In this document: positions 17,169 to 25,104 of the stretch, piece after piece | Layout of the letters: each line of letters begins with the position of its first letter | How positions within the stretch are numbered: the first letter of the stretch is position 1 | Origin: Microbacterium oxydans | GTDB lineage: Bacteria > Actinomycetota > Actinomycetes > Actinomycetales > Microbacteriaceae | Length of the DNA stretch: 64,000 bases | Assembly (NCBI RefSeq): GCF_000956525.1 | Contig: NZ_JYIW01000026.1 | Location: 372,001-436,000, forward strand | Direction: 5' to 3' | The notes under the pieces: generated by a model | Seen by the model: the letters and a program-made list of their open reading frames with translations, nothing else | What the model was told of the DNA's origin: nothing | Database searches by the model: none | Program-made: the position numbers and the translations under genes

Positions 17169-18407
17169 ATGGATGCTCCCGGCAACATCTCGTGGGCGAT
17201 CACCGCGACAGCGTTGGTACTGCTCATGACGCCTGGCGTCGCCTTCTTCTACGGCGGTCTCGTCAAGGCGAAGAGCGTCGTCAGCATGATGATGATGAGC
17301 TTCGGCTCGATCGGCCTTGTCGCCGTGCTGTGGATTCTCTTCGGCTTCTCCATGAGCGCCGTCGACAGCCCGACCGCCTTCGCCGGCAACCCGTTCGCCG
17401 ACATCGGCCTCTCGAGCCTCGCCTCTGGTGAGGGATCGAACGTCGCCCTGCTCGGTGTCGCCTACGGCGCCACGTTCGCGATCATCACGGTCGCCCTGAT
17501 CTCCGGCGCAATCGCGGACCGCGCGAAGTTCGGCAGCTGGCTGATCTTCGCCGGCGTCTTCGCGACCGTCGGCTACTTCCCGGTCGCCGCATGGGTCTGG
17601 GGTGGCGGTTGGATCATGAACCTCGGCACCACGCTCTTCGGTGAGGACAGCGGGATCGGCGTGATCGACTACGCCGGTGGTACCGCAGTCCACATCAACG
17701 CAGGTGCAGCGGCTCTGGCACTCGCGCTGGTCCTCGGCAAGCGCATCGGCTTCCAGAAGGGCATCCTCAAGCCGCACAACGTGCCGCTGACGCTCCTCGG
17801 TGCCGCGCTGCTGTGGTTCGGCTGGTTCGGCTTCAACGCGGGTGCTGAGTGGCTCGCAGAGGACATGGGCGGCGTCGGACTCATCGGCATCAACACGCTC
17901 GGTGCGACGGCTGCGGCCATCCTCGGCTGGATCCTGGTCGAGAAGATCAAGGACGGCAAGCCCACCTCGGTCGGCGCCGCATCCGGTGCGGTCGCTGGAC
18001 TCGTCGCGATCACCCCGGCATGCGCCAACCTGACGCCCGGCTGGGCCCTGCTGCTCGGCGCACTCGCCGGTGTCGTCTGCGCACTCGCGATCGAGCTGAA
18101 GTTCCGGCTCGGCTTCGACGACTCGCTCGACGTGGTCGGCATCCACCTCGTCGGCGGTCTGATCGGAACCCTGTACCTGGGCTTCTTCGCCACCGACTCC
18201 GGCCTGTTCGTCGGCGGTGACGCACGTCAGCTCGCGGTCCAGGTGATCGCCGCACTCGGCGTCCTGATCTACTCCTTCGTGGTCGCCTTCATCATCGGCT
18301 TCGCGATCCAGAAGACGATCGGCTTCCGCGTCACGAACGAGGACGAGATCGCCGGTGTCGACCAGGTCGTGCACGGCGAAGAGGGCTACGCACTCGCAGA
18401 CGCCTGA
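17169..18407 (+). CDS. amt: Ammonium transporter (Amt family)
   Basis: The 412-residue Amt/Rh channel has 11 predicted helices and starts with the N-out segment MDAPGNISWAITATALVLLM. Conserved pore features are present: the Asp and first twin His in IDYAGGTAVHINAGAAAL and the second twin His in DVVGIHLVGGLIGTLYLG, plus ITPACANLTPGWALLLGALAG. The cytosolic C-tail is short. It imports ammonium at low external concentration and is normally induced by nitrogen limitation, consistent with GlnR-like boxes in the 128-bp upstream gap. No glnK or glnD follows, unlike the amtB-glnK-glnD operon of many actinobacteria, so this may be a second Amt copy. Confidence 0.95.
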   Translation: MDAPGNISWAITATALVLLMTPGVAFFYGGLVKAKSVVSMMMMSFGSIGLVAVLWILFGFSMSAVDSPTAFAGNPFADIGLSSLASGEGSNVALLGVAYGATFAIITVALISGAIADRAKFGSWLIFAGVFATVGYFPVAAWVWGGGWIMNLGTTLFGEDSGIGVIDYAGGTAVHINAGAAALALALVLGKRIGFQKGILKPHNVPLTLLGAALLWFGWFGFNAGAEWLAEDMGGVGLIGINTLGATAAAILGWILVEKIKDGKPTSVGAASGAVAGLVAITPACANLTPGWALLLGALAGVVCALAIELKFRLGFDDSLDVVGIHLVGGLIGTLYLGFFATDSGLFVGGDARQLAVQVIAALGVLIYSFVVAFIIGFAIQKTIGFRVTNEDEIAGVDQVVHGEEGYALADA

Positions 18408-18427
18408 GCGGCGGTTAGGGTGACCGT

Positions 18428-19009
18428 GTGACTTCTTCGCGCGGCATCCTCGCAACTCTCGCGGACATCCTGCGCTCGGCGCTGGGGCAAGATCGGGCGT
18501 CTCGGACCACACCAGGTCCGAGGCGCCCGACTGCGCGTGTGCGCACTGCGGCCGAGCGCGAGGCGGGCATTCCACCGGTCGGCGGGGCCGACCGAGGAAC
18601 TGCGACCGTGCGCATCGATCCGGCCCGCATCACCTCCGTGCGCATCCAATACGCCCCTGCTCGCGACGGGGCTCCGGATGCCGGCGAAGTCATCTGGACC
18701 TGGGTGCCCTACGAGGAGAACGACGGACGGGGCAAGGACCGCCCCGTGCTGGTGATCGGACGTGCATCGGCAGACCGCGTCTACGCGGTGCGGATGACGA
18801 GCAAGCCGCACGACGGGGACCGCGACTACCTCTCGATCGGCGCCGGCGACTGGGACTCGCAGGGACGCGAGTCCTGGGTCGACATCGAACAGCTCTACAG
18901 CGTGCACGAACAAGGACTGCGGCGCGAGGCCGCAGTCCTGGATCGTCGCCGCTACGACCGGGTCAGTGCCGCGCTCACGCGGCGCTACGGGTGGTCTGCC
19001 GCGGGTTGA
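18428..19009 (+). CDS. PemK/MazF-like toxin-fold protein, no partner seen
   Basis: The 193-residue protein has a PemK/MazF-like core in its second half: GEVIWTWVPYEENDGRGKDRPVLVIGR, of which KDRPVLVIG is the diagnostic strand, then RDYLSIGAGDWDSQGRESWVDIEQLYSV. Classic MazF toxins of about 110 residues cleave RNA. This one carries an extra basic N-terminal region of about 85 residues and no antitoxin gene lies next to it. Such long solitary forms are widespread in Microbacteriaceae, so it may be a domesticated nuclease or RNA-binding protein rather than a toxin. It starts (GTG) 20 bases after amt, and its 3' end overlaps the convergent DUF1611 gene by 35 bases. Confidence 0.75.
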   Translation: MTSSRGILATLADILRSALGQDRASRTTPGPRRPTARVRTAAEREAGIPPVGGADRGTATVRIDPARITSVRIQYAPARDGAPDAGEVIWTWVPYEENDGRGKDRPVLVIGRASADRVYAVRMTSKPHDGDRDYLSIGAGDWDSQGRESWVDIEQLYSVHEQGLRREAAVLDRRRYDRVSAALTRRYGWSAAG

Positions 19010-20132
19010 GCGTCGGGAACGCCTGCAGCACCATCTCGACGAGCTCGTCGAGCGGGCGGGTCAGGGGGTCCGTGGCCGGGAGCCCGGTCTCGAGCTCGAT
19101 CTCGTCGATCGCGGCAGCGAGCTGCTCGGTCGACAGGTTCTCGTGGTTGACGGTGACGCCGATCACGCGCGTGTCCGCGAACGCCTCGATCAGCGCGATC
19201 TCACTGACGACGGTCGGCATCGCGACCATCGGGAAGTCGCCGAGCACCTTCCGACCGGGTGCGTGCTGCACGATGACGCCGGCGGGCTGGCTGCCGCGGA
19301 GGATGTGCGCCGAGGTGATGTACGCCGGGTGGCTGAGCGCGCCCTGACCCTCGACGATGATTACGTCGGGATCTTCACCCTCGAAGGCTGCGACGACCTG
19401 GTTCTCGACCTCGCCGGAGCAGAACTGGGGAACGAGTGCGTCGAGAGCGACGCCGTACTTGCCGCCCTGGATGATCGTCGTCTGACCTGTGCCGACCATG
19501 ACGGCGTGGATGCCGCGTTCGTTCAGTGCGCGCACGAGCAGCGTCGACGTGGTGCGCTTGCCGATCGCTCCGTCGGTGCCGAGGATCGTGATCCGCGGGC
19601 AGGTGACGTCGAAGATGCGTCCGGAGAACAGGTGCAGATCCTTCTTGTCCTTCGGACGACGGACATCGGTGATCGTGACGCCTGCGAGCAGGCTGGCAGC
19701 GACGAACTCGGCGTCGTCGGTCAGGAACTCGTGGAGCCCGTTGATGATGTGCATGCCTCGGGCGATGCCGTCGAGCAGCACGGTCCGCTGATCGGCCGAG
19801 AGCAGTCCGTCGGCCGGCGCGACGCCGCAGATCAGGTAGTCGGGCACGAATCCGGCATGCGCGATGGCTGAGGCGAGGCCGTTGAGGATCGGGATGCCGT
19901 TGCTGGCGCCGTCGAGGACCATGCCGGCGTCAGCGCCTGCGTGCGTGGTGTCGATGACGCTGAGGATCGAGTACTTCTCCGAGTGGCGGACGAGACCGTT
20001 GGCGGTCTTGCCGTCCTGCTCGCCGAACTGACCCTCGCAGTAGACGATGGCGCTCGTACCGAGGGGCAGCTCGATCGGTGCGGCCCAGTCGTTCGCGGAC
20101 GCGCTGAACGAAGGGATGGATGAGACGGGCAT
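18975..20132 (-). CDS. DUF1611 family P-loop protein
   Basis: The 385-residue product has an N-terminal Rossmann-like domain (AIVYCEGQFGEQDGKTANGL) and a C-terminal P-loop domain beginning near residue 193 (ITILGTDGAIGKRTTSTLL), then VIIVEGQGALSHPAY. This arrangement defines DUF1611; one characterised member, DgcN, acts on D-glutamate as an N-acyltransferase with the epimerase DgcA. No dgcA-like gene is adjacent here, so that function cannot be assumed. The ATG at 20132 has a GAGGAGC site upstream, which rules out the longer frame. Its last 35 bases are antisense to the PemK-like gene. Confidence 0.8.
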   Translation of the reverse strand: MPVSSIPSFSASANDWAAPIELPLGTSAIVYCEGQFGEQDGKTANGLVRHSEKYSILSVIDTTHAGADAGMVLDGASNGIPILNGLASAIAHAGFVPDYLICGVAPADGLLSADQRTVLLDGIARGMHIINGLHEFLTDDAEFVAASLLAGVTITDVRRPKDKKDLHLFSGRIFDVTCPRITILGTDGAIGKRTTSTLLVRALNERGIHAVMVGTGQTTIIQGGKYGVALDALVPQFCSGEVENQVVAAFEGEDPDVIIVEGQGALSHPAYITSAHILRGSQPAGVIVQHAPGRKVLGDFPMVAMPTVVSEIALIEAFADTRVIGVTVNHENLSTEQLAAAIDEIELETGLPATDPLTRPLDELVEMVLQAFPTLNPRQTTRSAA

Positions 20133-20376
20133 GACGCTCCTCAGGTCGACACAGAGGAGGCGACGGAGAACGAAATGGCCGAGAGATGGGCCCGTTGGTC
20201 GACAAGAAGTCTTCCCTGACGTCGGCAAGATGCCGACAGCCTCACCGTAGCAGTGCGGCCTGGGAGCGGGGCGGGAACTGTTCGGCGGTGACTCCGTCGG
20301 ACTCGCGCAATCCATTCGGGTGGGTGCTTCGAACTAGCTGTGAGTCGCGCAGAGCGGCGCCACACTAGGAGGAATC

Positions 20377-20760
20377 ATGCGTTTCATCCCCACCAAGGTC
20401 CACGGAATTCTCGACTACCTGGTCGGCATCGCCCTGATCGCCGCGCCCTGGCTCTTCGGGTTCTCGAGCGTCGGCGGAGCCGCTGTCATCATCCCGATCG
20501 TGCTGGGCGTCGGCCTGATCGTCTACAGCCTGTTCACCAAGTACGAGTGGGGCCCCTTCGGATTCATCCCGATGCCCGTCCACCTCGTGTTCGACATCGT
20601 CGCGAGCCTCTTCCTCGCCCTGTCGCCGTGGATCTTCGGCTTCTCGGGCGAAGCGCTGAATGTCTGGCTCCCGCACGTCGTCGTCGGCATCACAGTGATC
20701 ATCGTCGTGATCTTCTCGAAGCCGCAGCCTGCGAGCACCCCGCGCACAGCACGCGCCTGA
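20377..20760 (+). CDS. SPW-repeat membrane protein
   Basis: The 127-residue protein has four hydrophobic helices in two similar halves. Each half carries the SPW-type signature: APWLFGFSS near residue 23 and SPWIFGFSG near residue 83. The SPW family comprises small integral membrane proteins of unknown function found in many bacteria. The internal duplication suggests a pseudosymmetric bundle. An AGGAGG site precedes the ATG. It stands alone, with a 244-bp gap to the divergent DUF1611 gene and a hairpin terminator downstream. A stress-related or membrane-structural role is only a guess. Confidence 0.85.
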   Translation: MRFIPTKVHGILDYLVGIALIAAPWLFGFSSVGGAAVIIPIVLGVGLIVYSLFTKYEWGPFGFIPMPVHLVFDIVASLFLALSPWIFGFSGEALNVWLPHVVVGITVIIVVIFSKPQPASTPRTARA

Positions 20761-20771
20761 CTCGTTGACTC

Positions 20772-20803
20772 GAAGCGCCTCTTCCGGACGGGAGGGGCGC
20801 TTC
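20772..20803 (+). terminator. Hairpin after the SPW gene
   Basis: GAAGCGCC (from 20772) pairs with GGCGCTTC (ending 20803), with further partial pairing inside. It lies 12 bp after the SPW stop and before the convergent amine oxidase end at 20827, so it can serve both strands. Confidence 0.65.
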
Positions 20804-20826
20804 GCCATGTCCGGGGTCGGGAGATG

Positions 20827-22164
20827 TCAGCCTTCGGTCCAGAGTCGCTCGATCGGCAGGTCCGTGCCGATGACGCGGGATGCCGCGCGTTGACCGGAGC
20901 ACATGGCAGCAGGGACGGTGGCTGGGTCGTCGGTCCAGGTGGCCTCACCGGCGATGTGCAGTGCTCCGGTGCCTGCGTCGCCGCCGATCGGGGTGGCCAG
21001 GTCGTCGTGGTCGGCTGTGGTGGCTCCGAGGGTCATGTAGGCGTAGGCGCCGTGCGAGTAGGGGTCATCCTGCCATGCGGTGCGGGTGACGTGCGTCGGC
21101 GCTGGGACGGCATCGCCGTAGAGACGACGGAGCTGGTCAAGCACGGACTCGGCGACGCGGTCGTCGTCCCAGTCGCGTGTGGCGATCGCGGCTGGGCCGG
21201 CGGCGAACGTGAGCAGCGTCGGTTCGTCATGCAGCGCGGTGAGGTCGTACCAGGAATGCCACCAGCGCGACTCCGGTCCCTGCTGGCGGATCGCGTAGAC
21301 GCCTTCGTCCCAGAAGCGGGTCGGGAAACGCAGGAAGACCTTCTCGAAGGCGTTCATCTCGAGCCTGCTGAGCGCGCGGGCGTTGACCTCTGGGAGCGGC
21401 GGATCGATCTCGAGCGCGCCGGATTTCAGGACGCCGACCGGGACGGTCAGCACGGCCGAGTCGGCGGTGAACGTGCCGTGCGGTGTGCGCACCACGATGC
21501 CGTCGGACCAATCGATGCCCGTCACCGTGTGCTCGAGGCGCACGTCGAGTCCGTCCGCGAGGTGCGCGGGCATTCGGTCGTATCCATCAGGGAACACGAC
21601 CTCGTCGCCGTCGATCGAGTCGTCGTCGAGGCCGTGGGCGGCAAGCTCCTCGATCCACGCACCGTACTGCTCCTCGGAGCGGTGCTCGAGATACTCCCGC
21701 ACCCGCTGAGCGCGCTCTGCATCCCACGACTGGCGCGCGAGTGCGGTCTCGGTGACATCCCGGTACGAGGCGTCGGCATCCGACGCCCCGATCGTCTCGG
21801 CGAGCGCGGCGTCGATGGCGTGCACGTCCGCCGCGAAGGCGCGTGCCTCGTCCTCGGTCAACCGACGGGCATCCGGGCCGTAGTACGCGATCGGCCGGCT
21901 GTCGACCTGGTAGCCGCCGACCGTGAACTCGATGGTCTCCATGCCGAAGGCGGCTGCGGCATCCGCCACCGGACTCCCGATGACCCCGTGGATCCAGGAT
22001 GCGCCGAGGTCGGTCGCGCCGTGCGAGCGGTCGGTGGTGACGCGGCCGCCGATGCGGTCTCTGGCCTCGAGGACGACGACCGAGCGTCCTGCGCCAGCCA
22101 GCAGTCGGGCCGCACTCAGGCCGGCGACGCCGGCACCGATCACGATCGTGTCGAGATGCTCCAT
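20827..22164 (-). CDS. Flavin-containing amine oxidase
   Basis: The 445-residue flavoprotein begins with the dinucleotide-binding motif TIVIGAGVAGLSAARLLAGA and the adjacent EARDRIGGRVTTDRS, both standard in monoamine/polyamine oxidases. It ends with the FAD-contacting GEATWTDDPATVPAAMCSGQ. The substrate-side middle domain includes SHGATDLGASWIHG. The likely reaction is oxidative deamination of an amine or polyamine, giving aldehyde, ammonia and peroxide. There is no signal peptide, so it is cytosolic. The ATG at 22164 is preceded by GGAAGGGATC. It is a single gene with no obvious pathway partners; substrate not assignable. Confidence 0.88.
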   Translation of the reverse strand: MEHLDTIVIGAGVAGLSAARLLAGAGRSVVVLEARDRIGGRVTTDRSHGATDLGASWIHGVIGSPVADAAAAFGMETIEFTVGGYQVDSRPIAYYGPDARRLTEDEARAFAADVHAIDAALAETIGASDADASYRDVTETALARQSWDAERAQRVREYLEHRSEEQYGAWIEELAAHGLDDDSIDGDEVVFPDGYDRMPAHLADGLDVRLEHTVTGIDWSDGIVVRTPHGTFTADSAVLTVPVGVLKSGALEIDPPLPEVNARALSRLEMNAFEKVFLRFPTRFWDEGVYAIRQQGPESRWWHSWYDLTALHDEPTLLTFAAGPAAIATRDWDDDRVAESVLDQLRRLYGDAVPAPTHVTRTAWQDDPYSHGAYAYMTLGATTADHDDLATPIGGDAGTGALHIAGEATWTDDPATVPAAMCSGQRAASRVIGTDLPIERLWTEG

Positions 22165-22256
22165 GACGATCCCTTCCGCGGCTGCAGTGCCACAAGCCCC
22201 GCCTCCGACGATAGTCATCCGAGGCGCGGGCCGCGATAGCACCGACGGGGAGAGAA

Positions 22257-22682
22257 TCAGCCGCGAAGCGCCTCGCTCAGCCAGCGCGCATACAGCTGCC
22301 AGGGTTCGCCCACCGCGCGCAGCGCAGCGACATGCGCCTGCAGCGCGCCCGTGAGAGTGAACCATTCGCCGCCTTCGCGGACGTCGGCGAATTCCCGGTG
22401 GCGGCGCTGTTCCTGCATTCGATTCCCGGACTCGAACGCGAGCAGCTCATCATGGCGGATGCTGCGGAGCCGTTGCCGCGGGTTGCGGCTCGTGCCGATC
22501 TTCACGCGCCGGTCGTAGCGGAGGTAGTAGACGACATCGACGCGGGGGAGCGGCAGGTCGGCATCGGGCACGTCGCCGTATCGCCAGCCGCATGCGTCGC
22601 ACAGCCAGGCGCTCTCGAGCCGGATGCCCTGGAGCCCTCCGCAGAGATGGCAGGGCCCTGGGAGGCGCGCAGTGTTCGTCAC
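22257..22682 (-). CDS. Zinc-ribbon plus GIY-YIG nuclease-fold protein
   Basis: The 141-residue product has an N-terminal CxxC...CxxC zinc ribbon (CHLCGG and CDACGW, about residues 11-32). A GIY-YIG-like domain of the Mug113/T5orf172 type follows: VVYYLRYDRRVKIGTSRNPRQRLRSI, of which VYYLRYDRRVKIGTS is the diagnostic start, with a conserved Arg in the NPRQRL segment and EGGEWFTL near the end. The fold is a single-strand-nicking endonuclease module found in phage-, plasmid- and chromosome-encoded proteins. The start is GTG 22682. The target is unknown; the ribbon may bind DNA. It may be a remnant of a mobile element. Confidence 0.75.
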   Translation of the reverse strand: MTNTARLPGPCHLCGGLQGIRLESAWLCDACGWRYGDVPDADLPLPRVDVVYYLRYDRRVKIGTSRNPRQRLRSIRHDELLAFESGNRMQEQRRHREFADVREGGEWFTLTGALQAHVAALRAVGEPWQLYARWLSEALRG

Positions 22683-22830
22683 GGGCAGAGGCTACGTCGG
22701 GCCTCGGACGTTCCGCGCGGTCGAATCCTGACGCAGGACCGCACAGATCGTCGCCGCTCGTGGCATCGTGGCTGGTGAGGGCACCGCATCGGACCATCGT
22801 CCTCGCTCAGCACCCCGGACAGGAGACCCG

Positions 22831-24012
22831 ATGAAACTCGCACGACGTGCGCTCGATGCCGAGCCGTTCCACGCGATGGCCATCGGCGAGCGAGCAGCGG
22901 CGATCTCCGCGCAGGGCCATCACGTGGTCCGCCTCTCGATCGGGGAGCCCGACTTCGGGGCGCCGCCTGCGGTTCGCGAGGCGATGCGCGAGGTCATGGA
23001 CGGGCGCGCACTGCCCTACACCGCGGTGCTCGGTCTTCCGGTGCTGCGGAGTGCGATCTCCGGGTTCTATCGCGAGAAGCACGGGGTCGACGTGGATCCT
23101 GGCCGCATCCTGATCACCTCGGGCGCATCGACGGCGCTGCTGGTGGTGACCGCGGCGACGACCGAGGCCGGCGACGAGGTGATCATCGCCGACCCCTCGT
23201 ATCCGTGCAATCGCGAGCTCGTGCGGAGCTTCGGCGGCACGCTCGTGACGATGCCCGCAACCGCCGAGCATCGTTACCAGCTCGATGCGGCCTCGGTGGC
23301 ATCCGCGTGGACCGATCGCACCTCCGCCGTGATGATCGCCAGCCCGGCGAACCCCACCGGCGCGTCCATCCCGCCCGCCGAACTGACCGCCATCTGCGAG
23401 CTCGCTCGCGATCGAGGGGCGTGGCGGATCGTCGACGAGATCTACCTCGACCTGGCCGATCCGGCGGAGGACGGCACGCCCGCGGCCACGGTGCTCGCGA
23501 CCGACCCGGACGCGATCGTGATCGGCAGCTTCTCGAAATACTTCGGCATGACGGGCTGGCGTCTCGGCTGGGCGATCCTGCCAGAGCTGCTCGTCCCGGC
23601 CGTGGAGCGGCTCGCGGTGAACTACTTCCTCTCGGCATCGGCGCCGGCGCAACAGGCGGCACTCGCAGCGTTCACGCCGGAGTCGCTGGCGATCTGCGAG
23701 AAGCGTCGCGTCGAGCTCGCCGCCCGCCGGCAGATCGTGCTCGATGGGCTCGAGCACATCGGCCTGCGCGTGCCCGTGGTCCCGGACGGCGCGTTCTACG
23801 TGTACTTCGACGTGAGCGGCACCGGACTTGACGCATGGACGTTCTGCGAGCGCGTGCTCGAGTCCGCGCACGTGGCGCTCACACCTGGGCGAGACTTCGC
23901 CACAGCGACCGCCGACACCCACGTGCGGCTGTCGTATGCCGCGTCGCGAGAAGAGCTGGTCGAGGGGCTGCGGAGGATCGGTGCGTTCGTCGCAGAACTG
24001 GCCGCGGACTGA
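22831..24012 (+). CDS. PLP-dependent class I/II aminotransferase
   Basis: The 393-residue fold-type I aminotransferase resembles the AspC/AlaA branch. Visible landmarks are RLSIGEPDFGAPP at the N-terminus, ASPANPTGASIPP with the PLP-contacting Asn, IVDEIYLDL with the PLP-pyridine Asp and Tyr, the Schiff-base Lys in IGSFSKYFGMTGWRLGW, and the substrate-carboxylate Arg in VRLSYAASRE. Donor and acceptor cannot be fixed; aspartate, alanine or aromatic acids are all possible. The ATG at 22831 follows AGGAGA; the longer frame is rejected. A glutaminase starts 75 bp downstream on the same strand. Confidence 0.9.
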   Translation: MKLARRALDAEPFHAMAIGERAAAISAQGHHVVRLSIGEPDFGAPPAVREAMREVMDGRALPYTAVLGLPVLRSAISGFYREKHGVDVDPGRILITSGASTALLVVTAATTEAGDEVIIADPSYPCNRELVRSFGGTLVTMPATAEHRYQLDAASVASAWTDRTSAVMIASPANPTGASIPPAELTAICELARDRGAWRIVDEIYLDLADPAEDGTPAATVLATDPDAIVIGSFSKYFGMTGWRLGWAILPELLVPAVERLAVNYFLSASAPAQQAALAAFTPESLAICEKRRVELAARRQIVLDGLEHIGLRVPVVPDGAFYVYFDVSGTGLDAWTFCERVLESAHVALTPGRDFATATADTHVRLSYAASREELVEGLRRIGAFVAELAAD

Positions 24013-24087
24013 GCGCGCATCCGGGATGGGGTCGTCAACCGATATACCGCTGTTGCCTGCGTGACCTGAAGGCCTACGCTGAGCACC

Positions 24088-25104
24088 ATGCGGGCGAGCG
24101 AGCTGGACGTTTCCGACATCGAACAGACGGTCTCCACCGGTGCTGTCCCGCCGGATGAGCGCCTCGACGATCTGCTGGATGCCGCGCACGCACGTGCGCT
24201 CGCGCACGAAGAAGGTACGGTCGCCGACTACATCCCGACGCTCGCAGACGCTGATCCGACGTCGTTCGGTCTCTGCATCGCAGACGTTCGTGGCGGGCTG
24301 CACGAGATCGGCGACACCCGCGCGCCGTTCTCGATCCAGTCGATCTCCAAGGCGTTCGTCTATGCGCTGCTGAGCGAGCAGGTCGGCCACGAGGAGGCGT
24401 TCGACATCGTCGGCGTGAACAACTCCGGGCTCGCGTTCGACTCGGTGGTCGCGATCGAACTGAACGACGGACATCCGATGAACCCGATGGTGAACGCGGG
24501 TGCGCTGGCCACGACAGCGCTGCTGCCGGGTGATGCCGACGAGAAGTGGGCGACGGTGCACGAGGGCCTCTCCCGATTCGCCGGACGCGAGCTGACGCTG
24601 GATGACGAGGTGTACCGCTCCGAGTCGGAGACGAATCAGCGGAACCAGGCGATCGCGATGCTGCTGCAGAGCTACGGACGGATCCGGCACGACCCCGCAG
24701 AGGTCGTCGACGTGTACACGCGACAGTGCTCGCTGCTCGTGGATGCGAGGGATCTGGCGGTGATGGGCTCGACGCTCGCGGATGGCGGCGTCAATCCGGT
24801 CACCGGTGAGCGGGTCGTGTCGGCCGAGGTATGCCGGGACACCCTGGCGGTCCTTGCGGCGAGCGGGCTGTACGAGAACTCGGGGGAGTGGCTGTTCGAG
24901 ATCGGTCTTCCCGGCAAGTCCGGAGTCGCCGGCGGACTCGTCACGGTCGCGCCGGGCAAGGTCGGGATCGGCGCCTACGCCCCTCGGCTGGATGCTGCTG
25001 GCAACAGCGTGCGCGGACAGATCGCGACCGCGCACCTCGCCCGTTCGCTCGGCCTGAACATCTTCGCCTCCGATTCGCACTTCTCGGCAGGAGCACGCGC
25101 ATGA
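24088..25104 (+). CDS. glsA: Glutaminase (serine-dependent, GlsA type)
   Basis: The 338-residue glutaminase hydrolyses L-glutamine to glutamate and ammonia. It belongs to the beta-lactamase-like fold: catalytic Ser-x-x-Lys in FSIQSISKAF near residue 85, then NNSGLAFDS, NPMVNAGAL, the ESETNQRNQAIA segment and the C-terminal GKSGVAGGLV. These are all standard in GlsA proteins. Its stop overlaps the MFS transporter start (ATGA), so the two are translationally coupled. Neighbouring nitrogen genes (amt 6 kb upstream and an aminotransferase directly upstream) fit a role in glutamine use. No GlnR-like box was seen before it. Confidence 0.95.
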   Translation: MRASELDVSDIEQTVSTGAVPPDERLDDLLDAAHARALAHEEGTVADYIPTLADADPTSFGLCIADVRGGLHEIGDTRAPFSIQSISKAFVYALLSEQVGHEEAFDIVGVNNSGLAFDSVVAIELNDGHPMNPMVNAGALATTALLPGDADEKWATVHEGLSRFAGRELTLDDEVYRSESETNQRNQAIAMLLQSYGRIRHDPAEVVDVYTRQCSLLVDARDLAVMGSTLADGGVNPVTGERVVSAEVCRDTLAVLAASGLYENSGEWLFEIGLPGKSGVAGGLVTVAPGKVGIGAYAPRLDAAGNSVRGQIATAHLARSLGLNIFASDSHFSAGARA

